A stretch of DNA of 64,000 nt from Burkholderia ubonensis (GCF_001718695.1 NZ_CP013421.1:620001-684000); one strand, 5' to 3'; counted from the first letter of the stretch, positions 54,671 through 63,765 are shown. The notes: a model not told the origin generated them from the sequence alone. Numbers and translations: made by a program.

Positions 54671-56414
54671 GTCGCGGCTTCTCCAGCAGGAACGAACCGA
54701 TCACGAGCGCGTCGAGCGGCGAGGTCCAGAAGCATTCGATCGCGTCGCGCGGCGAGCAGACGATCGGCTCGCCGCGCGTGTTGAACGACGTGTTGACGAG
54801 CACCGGCACGCCGGTCAGCGCGTTGAACTCCGACAGCAGCGCATGCAGCAGCGGATGCTGGCTTTCGTCGACGGTCTGCACGCGCGCCGTGCCGTCGATG
54901 TGGCGCACGGCCGGAATCGTCGCTTCTGCGCCGGGCGCGACGTCGTAGACGAACAGCATGAACGGCGCGCGCAGCGGCGTGCGGCGGCCGCCCCGAAACC
55001 ACTCGTGCGCATGGCTTTCGAGCACGACCGGCGCGACCGGCCGGAAATCCTCGCGATCCTTGATCCGGTTCAGCTTGTGCTGCATGTCCGGATCGGTCGG
55101 CGATGCGAGGATCGAGCGGGCGCCGAGGGCGCGCGGGCCGAACTCCATGCGGCCCTGGAACCAGCCGATCACGCGGTTCGCCGCGAGCAACGCAGCCGTC
55201 TGTCCGGCGACGTCGTCGAGCCGCCGGTACGGCAGCTGCGCTTCGGTGAGGAACGCTTCGATTGCCTCGTCGCTGTACGACGGCCCGAGATACGCGTGGT
55301 CCATGCGCCAGTCGCCGCGCGCGCCGCGGATCCGGAAGTCGGTCCACAGCGCGGCGCCGAGCGCGGTGCCCGCATCGCCGGCGGCCGGCTGCACCCACAC
55401 GTCGTCGAACGGGCCGCGGTCGCGGATCTTCGCGTTCATCACGCAGTTCAGCGCGACGCCGCCGGCCATCGCGAGCTGCTTCTCGCCGGTCTGCGCGGCG
55501 AGCCATTCGACCGCCTGCAGCGTCGCTTCCTCCAGCACCAGCTGCAACGCATGCGCGATGTCGCAATGATGCGGCTCGATCGGGCCGCCGCGTTCGCGCG
55601 GCGGGCCGAACAGCGCGGCGAGGTCGCCTTCGACGATCTCGTAGCGTCCGTCGCCCGCGTAGCGCACCAGCTTGCGCATCTCGTCGGCATACACGGGCTT
55701 GCCGTACGACGCGAGCGCCATCACCTTGTACTCGTCGGACGAATGCAGGAAGCCGAGGTAGTGCGTGACGCGCTCGTACAGCAGCCCGAGCGAATGCGGC
55801 AGGTTCACCTGGCCGAGGCGCCGGTACGACTTGCCGTCGAACAGGCCGTAGCTCGTGGTCGCGCGCTCGCCGCGCCCGTCCATCGTCATCACCGCGCAGT
55901 GGTCGTACGGCGCCGCGAGAAACGCGCTCGCCTCGTGCGCGAGATGGTGCTCGATGAAGTGCCAGCGGAACGGCCCGTGGTGCCTGACGCCGCGAAAGCG
56001 CCGCTGCAGATGGTGCGGCGCGCCGCCCGCGAGCTGGCGCGGCGCGTTCACGATCGACGACAGGAACAGCGGATGCCACGGCGACGCGCCGTCGGCGCGC
56101 GGCGCATGGGCGGACGGCTGCAGCGGCAGCGTCAGTTCGGGCTCGGCCCCGTGACGATCGAGCTCGAGCCACGGGTCGTACGAATAGGCGACGTGATCGA
56201 CGTCCGCGAGCGCGATGCCGGCTTCCGCGAGACATTAGTCGATCGCGTGAAACGGCAGCTCCCACGTCGAGAACGGCACCGGCCGCTTCGCGTGCTTCAC
56301 GTGCGTGAATCGCTCGTCTTCGGCGGCCGCGATCACGATGCCGTCGCGCACGAGGCACGCGGCGCTGTCGTGAAAGGCGGCGTTGATACCCAGCGTATAA
56401 ATGGGTTCGGGCAT
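54657..56414 (-). pseudogene. NodU/CmcH-type carbamoyltransferase interrupted by a stop codon
   Basis: The frame is open for 585 codons except one TAA at codon 60 (56235-56237), in FHAID(stop)CLAEAG, where the family usually has Tyr (TAC/TAT). Both sides are in the same frame with family sequence: GINAAFHDSAACLVRDG and AAAEDERFTHVKHAKRP before it; HHLAHEASAFLAAPYD, GVALNCVMNAKI, FQGRMEFGPRALGARSIL and PVLVNTSFNTRGEPIVC after it. These cover the Kae1-like and YrdC-like-associated parts needed to transfer a carbamoyl group to a sugar hydroxyl. CCAGGAGCTGACGC precedes the ATG. A single base change would restore it; the rest shows no decay, so it is a recent nonsense mutation, a readthrough case or a sequencing error. 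Confidence 0.85.
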
Positions 56415-56417
56415 GCG

Positions 56418-57614
56418 TCAGCTCCTGGTGATGGCGTGCGCGAAGGGGATCACGTTCGAGGCGTTCACCGCGACCGGCGCGGCGCCGTGTGCGGCGGCGC
56501 GCGCGGCCGCACGCAGCGCATGACGCTCGCTGCCGCGCAGCAGCGCGTGCGTCGCCGCGACGACGTCATCGACGCTCACGCCGAGCAGGCACGGATGCCC
56601 CGGTTGATCGCACACGCTGCGATAACAGTTGCGGCACGGCACATCGACGTTCAGCACGCGGTGCGGCACGCGCCACGGCGTGTGCTGCGGGTTGGTCAGC
56701 GCGTACAGGTCGACGACCGGCGTGCCGAGCGCGGCCGCGAGATGCACGGGGCCGCTGTTGTTCGACAGCAGCAGGTCGGCCGTTTCGATCAGCGCGCCGA
56801 GCTCGCCGAGCGGCAGCGCGCCGGCGAGCGGCACCGCGCGCGGCCCGGCGCGCTCGCACACGGCTTCGACCAGCGCGCGCTCGCTCGCGCTGCCGGTCAC
56901 CGCGATGCCGTCGAACAGCGGCGCGAGCCGCGCGGCCGCCTCGCCGAAGCGCTCGGCCGGCCAGCGCCGCGACGCGGCGCTCGCGCCCGGATGCACGACC
57001 AGCCAGCGCGCGCGCGCCGGGTCGCGCGGCCCGCCGAGCCGTTGCAGCGCCGCGCGCAGCCGCGCGTGCAGCGCGCGGCGCGCGGCGTCGCCGGGCTCGA
57101 ACGCCATGCGCCAGTCCGAGGTCGTCGCGCCGATCGAGCGCACCAGCGCGAGCTGGCGCGCGACCTCGTGGCGCACGTGCGATTCCGGCTCGGTCTCGGG
57201 CACGCGGTCGGTCAATAGCTCGTACGGATTCTCGCGGCAATGCGCGAGCCGCAGCGGAATGCCCGCGAGCCAGCACATCATCGCGGCCGGCAGCGGGCTC
57301 TGGCTGTAGACGGTGAAGATCACAGCCGCATCGAAGCGCCCGGCCAGCAGGCGGTCGACCATGTCGAGATCGGCCACCGGATCGCCGCGCGCTTCCGGAT
57401 GCTTGACCCACGGCGCGTCGTACGTCCACACGTCGTCGACCATCGGCAGGTGGCCGGCGAGCGCCGCGCCGCTGCGCGACGTCAGCAGCGTGAGCTGGCG
57501 GCCGCGGCCGCCGTCCTTCAGCGCGCGCAGCGCGGGCGTCGTCATCAGCACGTCGCCGAGGCTGTCGAGGCGCACGCACAGGATCCGGCGCGCACGATCC
57601 CAGGCGGTGCTCAT
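56418..57614 (-). CDS. GT9-family (heptosyltransferase-like) glycosyltransferase
   Basis: A 398-residue GT9 protein: RILCVRLDSLGDVLMTTPAL at the N-terminus, WLVVHPGASAASRRWP and LLLSNNSGPVHLAAALGTP in the donor half, and a Cys-containing CRNCYRSVCDQPGHPCLLG block. The ATG overlaps the GmhB-type gene stop (ATGA). The carbamoyltransferase gene follows after 3 nt. With the GmhB-type phosphatase upstream this suggests a heptose-containing glycan. Confidence 0.88.
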   Translation of the reverse strand: MSTAWDRARRILCVRLDSLGDVLMTTPALRALKDGGRGRQLTLLTSRSGAALAGHLPMVDDVWTYDAPWVKHPEARGDPVADLDMVDRLLAGRFDAAVIFTVYSQSPLPAAMMCWLAGIPLRLAHCRENPYELLTDRVPETEPESHVRHEVARQLALVRSIGATTSDWRMAFEPGDAARRALHARLRAALQRLGGPRDPARARWLVVHPGASAASRRWPAERFGEAAARLAPLFDGIAVTGSASERALVEAVCERAGPRAVPLAGALPLGELGALIETADLLLSNNSGPVHLAAALGTPVVDLYALTNPQHTPWRVPHRVLNVDVPCRNCYRSVCDQPGHPCLLGVSVDDVVAATHALLRGSERHALRAAARAAAHGAAPVAVNASNVIPFAHAITRS

Positions 57615-58222
57615 CGCCGCACCCACGTGCCGTGACGCCGCGCGACCTCGCGCACGACGATGTCGGCCGCGAGATCGAGCCGGTCGACCACGTGGTGCGG
57701 CGTGCGTGCGGCGTCGAGCCGCCATTCGGTCTCGTTGCCGCAGTCGACCAGAATCGTGCCGCAGCGCGCGGTGCGACCGGCCTCGACGTCGTCGAGGATG
57801 TCGCCGATCATCCAGCTCGACTCGGCGAGTGCGCCGAGCGTCGCGAGCGCGCGCCGGACCATCCCGGGGCGCGGCTTGCGGCAGATGCAGTCGCAGGTGT
57901 AGCGCGGCACGCTGCCCGCCGGGTGATGCGGGCAGTAAAAAAAATCCGCCAGCGCCGCGCCGTTCTCTTCGAACAGTTCGGCGAGACGCTGACGGACCGC
58001 GCCAAGCTTCGATTCGGGGAAGTAGCCGAGCGCGACGCCCGGCTGGTTCGAGACGACCGCGATCGGCATGCCGGTCGCGCCAAGCGTGCGCAGCGCGCGC
58101 GCGGCGCCGGGCGCGAGCCGCATGCGCGCGGGATCGACGTTGTACGGCACGTTCTCGAGCAGCGTGCCGTCCTTGTCGAGCAATACGGCGCCGGGCAGCC
58201 GGCGCTCGCGCGTCAGGGCCAT
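57611..58222 (-). CDS. gmhB: GmhB-type heptose-bisphosphate phosphatase (HAD family)
   Basis: A 203-residue HAD phosphatase. Nucleophile motif LLDKDGTL, motif II SNQPGVALGYF, the GmhB-type zinc loop FYCPHHPAG with CDCICRKPRPGM, and MIGDILDDVEAG (motif IV). It matches D-glycero-D-manno-heptose-1,7-bisphosphate 7-phosphatase, which supplies activated heptose. It overlaps the SDR gene by 10 nt. Substrate anomericity is not predictable. Confidence 0.87.
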   Translation of the reverse strand: MALTRERRLPGAVLLDKDGTLLENVPYNVDPARMRLAPGAARALRTLGATGMPIAVVSNQPGVALGYFPESKLGAVRQRLAELFEENGAALADFFYCPHHPAGSVPRYTCDCICRKPRPGMVRRALATLGALAESSWMIGDILDDVEAGRTARCGTILVDCGNETEWRLDAARTPHHVVDRLDLAADIVVREVARRHGTWVRR

Positions 58223-58962
58223 GACGTCTCCTTCATCGGCAGCACCATCAGCTCGGGCACGACGGTGCCCGGCGGCTGCGTCAGCACGAAGCGCACGGCG
58301 GCCGCGACGTGCTCGGGCGGCTGCAGCGTGTCCTCGTCGATGTCGGGGAAGCGGTCGAGCAGGAACGGCGTGCGCATCCCGCCGGCGACGATCGCCGAGA
58401 CGCTGACGCCCGCGGGCCGCAACTCCGCATGCAGCGCATGCGACAGCCCGAGCAAGCCCCACTTGGTCGCGTGGTACGCGGAGGCGTTCGGCCACGCGCG
58501 CTTCGAGGCGGTCGACGCGATGTTGACGATGTGCCCGCTGCCACGCGCCTTCATGATCGGCACGGCCGCGTGGCACATCAGATACGGGCCGAACAGGTTG
58601 GTCATCATCACCTGCTGCCAGGCGTCGACGCTGACGTCGTCGATCGGCGCGGTCACGTCGATCGCCGCGTTGTTGACGATCACGTCGAGATCGCCGAGCG
58701 CCTCGCGCGCGTCGTGCACGACCTGCAGCACCGACGCTTCGTCGCGCACGTCGAGCGGCCGTCCGATCGCCTGTCCGCCGTGCCGCGCGAGGCGCTGGGC
58801 GACGGCTGCGGCGCGGTCGCCGTCGAGATCGGCAACGATCACGTGCGCGCCGTACTGCGCAAGTTCTTCGCAAATGGCCTCGCCGAGGCCACGGCCACCG
58901 CCGGTGACGAGTGCGGTGCGGCCGGCGAGCGGCGGTCGGGCTAAATCGTGAGTCGCGTTCAC
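58213..58962 (-). CDS. SDR-family oxidoreductase
   Basis: A 249-residue classical SDR: TGGGRGLGEAI, VNNAAID, NIASTASKRAW, YHATKWGLLGL with intact Ser, Tyr and Lys. The GTG start is chosen because AGGAGGTATAT precedes it; a longer ATG frame to 59064 would span the putative hairpin and promoter. First gene of the glycan operon that runs to 51656. It may reduce a sugar or lipid carbonyl, substrate unknown. Confidence 0.87.
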   Translation of the reverse strand: MNATHDLARPPLAGRTALVTGGGRGLGEAICEELAQYGAHVIVADLDGDRAAAVAQRLARHGGQAIGRPLDVRDEASVLQVVHDAREALGDLDVIVNNAAIDVTAPIDDVSVDAWQQVMMTNLFGPYLMCHAAVPIMKARGSGHIVNIASTASKRAWPNASAYHATKWGLLGLSHALHAELRPAGVSVSAIVAGGMRTPFLLDRFPDIDEDTLQPPEHVAAAVRFVLTQPPGTVVPELMVLPMKETSWP

Positions 58963-59010
58963 ATATACCTCCTGCAAGCGGTTCGAAGAAATCCTGAGGA
59001 TCGAGGCCGT

Positions 59011-59032
59011 GACACTTGTCGGAACAAGTGTC
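59011..59032. repeat. Perfect 9-bp palindrome in the leader of the glycan operon
   Basis: GACACTTGT-CGGA-ACAAGTGTC: 9-bp arms with a 4-nt spacer. It lies just downstream of the predicted sigma-54 start point, so it could be a leader RNA hairpin or a repressor site. Confidence 0.8.
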
Positions 59033-59048
59033 GATGCGGGGGAGTACA

Positions 59049-59062
59049 GCGAGAAGCGTGCC
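59049..59062 (-). promoter_or_regulatory. Putative sigma-54 promoter for the glycan operon
   Basis: TGGCACG perfect at -24; the -12 reads TCGC; spacing exact; 86 nt before the SDR start. Confidence 0.5.
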
Positions 59063-59115
59063 ACTGCCGGGGCGCCCGCGCCGCATCGCGCTGGCGCGCG
59101 CGCCCGCTGGCTTTT

Positions 59116-59131
59116 TTATAACCGGCTGTAA
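59116..59131. promoter_or_regulatory. Putative activator-binding dyad
   Basis: TTATAACCGGCTGTAA: perfect right half, left half one change; 54 bp upstream of the -24 element at 59062. Confidence 0.45.
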
Positions 59132-59153
59132 AAACCGGCCCGCAAGCGCGCGC

Positions 59154-59681
59154 TCAGATCGCGAGCGCGTCCGGCGTGGCCTGCGCGCGATGCTTCGCGA
59201 CCGCGCGCAGGCAGTGCGCGATGCAGCCGGCGAAGGCTTCGTCGAACCAGGGCTGCGCGCCCGACACGCCCACCACGATGCCGTGCTGCACGACCGCGCC
59301 CCACAGGTTCGTGTCGCCCGCGCGCAGCCGGTACGGCTCGAGCGCCTGCACGACGTGGCCGTCGCGGCCGGTTTCCCACGACAGCCGCGCCTTCGCGCGG
59401 GCGTATGCGCGGTAGTCGGCATCCCAGTCCTTCGGATCGGGCAGCGAGAACTCATACAGGATCGCGTCTTCGAACGCCGCGTCATGCGGGCCGATCGCCG
59501 GGTCCATGATGACGATGTGCAGACAGCCGCTGTCGCCGACGAAGTCGCTCTGCAACGCCGCCGACAAGGTCGGCAGCAACAGCTCGACGGCCGCGACCGC
59601 GGCCTGACGGTCGGCGAACGCGCTACCGCCGCGCTGCTGCGTCGGCGTTTCGGGAATCGTCGGGTTCAGAAGGTTCGGCAT
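59154..59681 (-). CDS. Hypothetical protein overlapping the ABC-exporter gene
   Basis: A 175-residue soluble protein (RQAAVAAVELLLPTLSAAL, later FEDAILYEFSLPDPKDWDAD and LWGAVVQHGIVVGVSGAQPW) of unknown function. GGAGAGATAC precedes the ATG, which lies inside the 3' end of the ABC-exporter gene (59-nt overlap), so the two are co-transcribed. Its C-terminal part with VSGAQPWFDEAF resembles heme-degrading/GlcG-like folds only loosely; I would not assign it. Confidence 0.65.
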   Translation of the reverse strand: MPNLLNPTIPETPTQQRGGSAFADRQAAVAAVELLLPTLSAALQSDFVGDSGCLHIVIMDPAIGPHDAAFEDAILYEFSLPDPKDWDADYRAYARAKARLSWETGRDGHVVQALEPYRLRAGDTNLWGAVVQHGIVVGVSGAQPWFDEAFAGCIAHCLRAVAKHRAQATPDALAI

Positions 59682-62418
59682 GTATCTCTCCAGTGGAAGT
59701 TGCGAGCGCGCGCAGCGTCGCGATCAGGTCGGCCGCTGCCGCGGGCTTGGTCAGGTAAGCATGGAATCCCGCTTCCACCGCGCGCGTGCGGTCGCGCTCG
59801 CGCGCGTGGCCGGACAGCGCGAGCGCTTCGAGCGGTGCGCGTCCGTCGCGCGGGCGCTCGGCGTCGAGCTGGCGCACACGGCTCATCACCGCGTAGCCGT
59901 CGTCTTCGTCGTCGCCGAGGTCGATGTCGCAGACGAGCAGCGCCGGCCACTCCGCGCGCCGCGTGCGCCACAGATCGTCGAGCAGCGCCTGCCCGGACGC
60001 GAACGCGTGCACGTCGGCGCCGGCCGTCTGCAGCAGCGCGGTGAGCGCCTCGCGCGCCTCGTCGTGATCGTCGACGCATGCGATGCGCAGCCCGTCGAGC
60101 GGCTTCGCGCCCGCGGGCTGCGCGTCGGCCAAGGCCGGCGCGACCGCGCTCATCGGCAGCGCCAGGTGCAGCGTCAGGCCGTTGTCGTCGCGTTCGCGCA
60201 CGACGTAGCCGCCCGCCTCCTCGATCGCGGTCTGCAGCGGGTCGAGATCGACCAGCGACAGCTCCGGCGCATCGACGCCCGCGCACGTGATCGTGATGCG
60301 CGCGTCCGGGTCGTGACGCGCGGTGTGCACCTCGAGCTGGCCGCCGCCGCTCGCGTCGATGCCGGCGCGGCACATTTCCCAGACGAAACGCCGCAGCGCG
60401 GCCGCATCGGCCTTGACGACGAGATCCTCGTCCGCCAGCTGGCGAAACACCGGCACCGCGCGCTGCGCGGCCGCGTCGGCGAGCGAATCGAGCACCTGGG
60501 CAACCAGCGGATTGATGCGCACCGGCAGCCGCGCGAACTTCGCTTCGGTGCGCTCGAGCTCGCGCTGCTTCGCCTGCAACGCCCACATCTGCGCATAGAC
60601 GCCGCCGCTCGCGAGCAGCTCGTCGTGCGTGCCCTGCTCCACGAGGCGGCCGTGCTCCATCACGAGAATCCGGTCGGCATCGACGACCGTCGACAGCCGG
60701 TGCGCGATGATGAGGCTCGTGCGGTGCTGCGCGACGCGCATCAGCTCCTGCTGGATCGCGCGCTCCGAGCGCGTGTCGAGCGCCGACGTCGCCTCGTCGA
60801 ACACGACGATCGGCGGCGCCTTCAGCAGCGCGCGCGCGATCGCGACGCGCTGCCGCTCGCCGCCCGACAAGCGCACGCCGCGCTCGCCGACGCGCGTGTC
60901 ATACGCGTCGGGCAGCCGCTCGATGAACGCGTCGAGCTGCGCGCTGCGCGCGGCCGCGATGATTTCCGCGCGGGTCGCGTCGCGCTTGCCGTAGCCGATG
61001 TTGTACGCGAGCGTGTCGTTGAACAGGATGGTGTCCTGCGGCACGATGCCGAGCGCGTCGCGCAGGCTGCGCTCGGTGACGAGGCGCAGATCCTGGCCGT
61101 CGATGCGGATGATCCCGGCGTCGGGCTGGTAGAGGCGGAACAGCAGCCGCGCGAGCGTCGACTTTCCCGAGCCGCTGCCGCCGACCACCGCGACCGACTG
61201 GCCGGGCTCAATCCGGAACGACACGTCCCACAGGATCTGCCGGCTCGGCTCGTAGCCGAAGTCGACGTGCTCGAACTCGATCGCGCCGCCGCGCACCACG
61301 AGCGGCTGCGCGCCCGGTGCGTCGCCGTCCTCGCCCGGCTTGCCGCGCGCGTCGAGCAGCCCGAACAGCCGCTCGATGTTGGTCAATGCGTCGTTCGCCT
61401 CGCGGAACACGAAGCCGAGCGCGTTCAGCGGCAGGCTGATCTGGATGATGTACGCGTTGATCAGCACGAGATCGCCGACCGTCATCGTGCCGCGCGCGAC
61501 GTGCTGGCCGGCGAGCAGCATCACCGCCGCGATGCCGGCGCCGATGCAGGCGCTCTGGCCGATATGCAGCGTCGACAGCGCGTACTGGTTGTCGACGCCG
61601 GCGTCGCGCCACGCGTCGAGCACGCGCTCGAGGCGGCTGCGCTCGACGTCCTCGCGCGCGAAGTACTTCACCGTATCGACGTTCAGCAAGCTGTCGACCA
61701 CGCGGGAATTCGATTCGGCCTCCAGCGCGTTCACGCGGCGCTGATAACGCATCCGCCGCCGCGTCAGCGCGATCGTGTACGCCGCGTAGACCGCGAACGT
61801 GACGAGGATGATCGCGGTGAAGCCGCCGCCGTACTTGCTGATCACGATCACCAGCACCGAGCCGATCTCGATCGCGGTCGGCACGACGGTGAACACTGCG
61901 ACGCCGAGCAGATAGCCGATCCCGGCCGTGCCCTTCTCGAGGTCGCGCACCACCGCGCCGGTTTCGCGCTGCGCATGAAAGCGCGCGCCGAGCCGATGCA
62001 GGTGGCCGAAGGTGCGGGTCGTGAACGACGCGACGGTGTGCTGCGTGACCTGCACGAACGTCATGTCGCGCACTTCGTTCAGGGCGTTCGCGGCGAAGCG
62101 CACCACCGCGTACGCGAACAGCAGCCACACCGGCAGGGCCATCGGCTGGCGCGCGGCGCCGCCGAAGCCGTCGATGATCTCCTTGAGCAGCAGCGGCACC
62201 GAGATGGCCGCCGCCTTCGCGAGCACGAGCAGCGCGACCGCGGCGAGCACACGCGCGCGGTACTGCCAGATCGCGCGCCACAGCTCCAGTGCGATGCGCA
62301 TGCGCAGGCCGCGCCCGCGGCGGTCGCGGCCGGCTTCGCGCGCGCCGGCGCCGCGCGTGTCACGATCGTCGCCCGTGCCCCGAAGCAGGTCGTCGGTCCC
62401 GTTGTTCCCGTTGGTCAT
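59623..62418 (-). CDS. Atm1-like ABC exporter fused to a degenerate kinase-type ATPase region and a receiver domain
   Basis: A 931-residue protein. Residues about 50-350: six-helix exporter domain with LLNVDTVKYFAREDVER, the Atm1/HMT1 hallmark. About 380-615: complete nucleotide-binding domain (Walker A GGSGSGKS 413-420, Gln461, LSGGE 518-522, VVFDEA 538-543, His573). About 630-756: a region like a histidine-kinase HATPase fold, but the N-box Asn residues are missing (WEMCRAGIDASGGGQ) and no glycine boxes are seen. About 776-905: receiver with acidic pair VDDHDE, Asp831 in LLVCDIDLGD and Lys891 in YLTKP. No His-phosphotransfer domain is included. Downstream of a BON gene, overlapping the next gene by 59 nt. 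Start context is weak; Met40 is an alternative. Confidence 0.9.
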   Translation of the reverse strand: MTNGNNGTDDLLRGTGDDRDTRGAGAREAGRDRRGRGLRMRIALELWRAIWQYRARVLAAVALLVLAKAAAISVPLLLKEIIDGFGGAARQPMALPVWLLFAYAVVRFAANALNEVRDMTFVQVTQHTVASFTTRTFGHLHRLGARFHAQRETGAVVRDLEKGTAGIGYLLGVAVFTVVPTAIEIGSVLVIVISKYGGGFTAIILVTFAVYAAYTIALTRRRMRYQRRVNALEAESNSRVVDSLLNVDTVKYFAREDVERSRLERVLDAWRDAGVDNQYALSTLHIGQSACIGAGIAAVMLLAGQHVARGTMTVGDLVLINAYIIQISLPLNALGFVFREANDALTNIERLFGLLDARGKPGEDGDAPGAQPLVVRGGAIEFEHVDFGYEPSRQILWDVSFRIEPGQSVAVVGGSGSGKSTLARLLFRLYQPDAGIIRIDGQDLRLVTERSLRDALGIVPQDTILFNDTLAYNIGYGKRDATRAEIIAAARSAQLDAFIERLPDAYDTRVGERGVRLSGGERQRVAIARALLKAPPIVVFDEATSALDTRSERAIQQELMRVAQHRTSLIIAHRLSTVVDADRILVMEHGRLVEQGTHDELLASGGVYAQMWALQAKQRELERTEAKFARLPVRINPLVAQVLDSLADAAAQRAVPVFRQLADEDLVVKADAAALRRFVWEMCRAGIDASGGGQLEVHTARHDPDARITITCAGVDAPELSLVDLDPLQTAIEEAGGYVVRERDDNGLTLHLALPMSAVAPALADAQPAGAKPLDGLRIACVDDHDEAREALTALLQTAGADVHAFASGQALLDDLWRTRRAEWPALLVCDIDLGDDEDDGYAVMSRVRQLDAERPRDGRAPLEALALSGHARERDRTRAVEAGFHAYLTKPAAAADLIATLRALATSTGEIHAEPSEPDDSRNADAAARR

Positions 62419-62465
62419 GCGTACGATGTCGGTGTCCTTGGTCTATCGGTCGCGCGCATCGCCCG

Positions 62466-63317
62466 TCAATGGCGCGGCTCGCGGTCGGCGCCGTTTTCAT
62501 CGCGGCGGGCGGACCCGGACTCCGGCTCGGGCTCGCGGGTGTTCGGGTTCGGCCGGGTCGGCGTGACCGTGCGTTGCGACGGACGCAGCACCTTGACCGT
62601 GTCGTGTTCGCCGTCGCGACGCACGCGCACGCGGTTCTCGACGTCGCGCACGCCCATGCAGTCGTCGGAGAGATCCTCGATGTCGTGCTTCATCCAGCGC
62701 GTCGGCACCGTGCCCTCAAGCACGACGCAGCCGTCGCGGACCTCCACGCTGACGTCGCTCACGTCGATCTCGAGCGCGCGCGCCAGCCGCTCGCATACGT
62801 CCTCGCGAATGCGCTCGTCGGAACGCGTGTAGCCCTTCGGGCCGGTGCGTGCGCGCATCGCGCCGCCGCCGAAACGCGACAGGTCCGGCGCTTCGCCGGG
62901 CCGGTCGCCGGGCCGGTCGCGTGCGTCGGGCGGGTCGTAGCCACGTTCGCCGCGGTAGCCCCCGGTACGCCATTGCGGTTCTCCGCCGCGCTCGCCGCCC
63001 GCGCGTTGCGGGTCGCGACGACGTTCGCCGTAGCCGCGGCCCGGCTCGCGCGCGCCGGCAGGCGCATCGCGCCAGCCGGCGCTGCGTTCTTCGGCCGGCG
63101 AACGCGCGGCGCGCTCGCTCCATTCGCTGCCCCAGTCCTCCGGGCCGACGTCCTCGCTCCTGAACCGGTGGTATGCCGATTCGTACGCTTCTTCCGGCCA
63201 CGGCGACGGCTCGTCGGTGATACCGCGCCCCACGCCCCGGTACGCGCGTTCGTCGCGCTCCTGCCAGTCGGACGAGCGACTACGGCCGCCCTGCCCTCCG
63301 GGATATCGTCGTTGCAT
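62466..63317 (-). CDS. BON-domain protein with a disordered N-terminus
   Basis: A 283-residue protein. The first two thirds is Arg/Glu/Gly-rich and likely disordered (RGYGERRRDPQRAGGERG). A BON domain follows at about 165-245 (IREDVCERLARALEIDVSDV, GCVVLEGTVPTRWMKHDIED). The C-terminal tail is charged. CCAGGAGAGACACC precedes the ATG. No signal peptide is visible. It leads the run BON - ABC/receiver - hypothetical under a sigma-54-like site. Confidence 0.82.
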   Translation of the reverse strand: MQRRYPGGQGGRSRSSDWQERDERAYRGVGRGITDEPSPWPEEAYESAYHRFRSEDVGPEDWGSEWSERAARSPAEERSAGWRDAPAGAREPGRGYGERRRDPQRAGGERGGEPQWRTGGYRGERGYDPPDARDRPGDRPGEAPDLSRFGGGAMRARTGPKGYTRSDERIREDVCERLARALEIDVSDVSVEVRDGCVVLEGTVPTRWMKHDIEDLSDDCMGVRDVENRVRVRRDGEHDTVKVLRPSQRTVTPTRPNPNTREPEPESGSARRDENGADREPRH

Positions 63318-63391
63318 GGTGTCTCTCCTGGTTCGCGCCCGTTGCACGCACGGCCCGATGCCGCATCGCGGCGCGCGTCGATGCAAGGGTT

Positions 63392-63405
63392 GCAAGCTGC
63401 GTGCC
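63392..63405 (-). promoter_or_regulatory. Putative sigma-54 promoter for the BON - ABC/receiver operon
   Basis: GGCACGCAGCTTGC, exact spacing, 74 nt before the BON start codon. Confidence 0.72.
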
Positions 63406-63474
63406 GCATTGGTTGCGGCTGCGGCCAGCGAGGGCCCTTGCGGTGACGGGATCGACGTGGTTCTGGCGGTTGTC

Positions 63475-63573
63475 GGCGTGTTCGGCGTTCTCGGCGTTCT
63501 CGGCGTTCTCGGCGTTCTCGGCGTTCTCGGCGTTCTCGGCGTTCTTGCGGTTCTTGCGGTTCTTCCGGTTCCC
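63475..63573. repeat. 9-bp tandem repeat array
   Basis: Unit GGCGTTCTC: six perfect copies (63484-63537) flanked by variants ggcgtgttc, ggcgttctt, gcggttctt (twice) and ccggttccc. Confidence 0.92.
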
Positions 63574-63749
63574 AGCGTGCTCGGATGCCCGCGCCCCCGG
63601 CGCTCGCGCCAGCGGTCCCTACAAAAACGCCGGAGGCACGCCATTCAGATACCGCCGGCCCACGCGTCCCTGCACCAAGCCGTACCCGACCACCGCCACC
63701 TACCCCACCGGCCGCCCGTCATCGAAAGCCCCTACCCAGGCCGCACTAT

Positions 63750-63765
63750 TTGCAACGCGATTGCA
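63750..63765. promoter_or_regulatory. Distant activator-dyad candidate
   Basis: TTGCAACGCGATTGCA: near-identical left half and centre to the dyad at 13674, but 345 bp from the nearest -24 element (63405). Confidence 0.3.
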
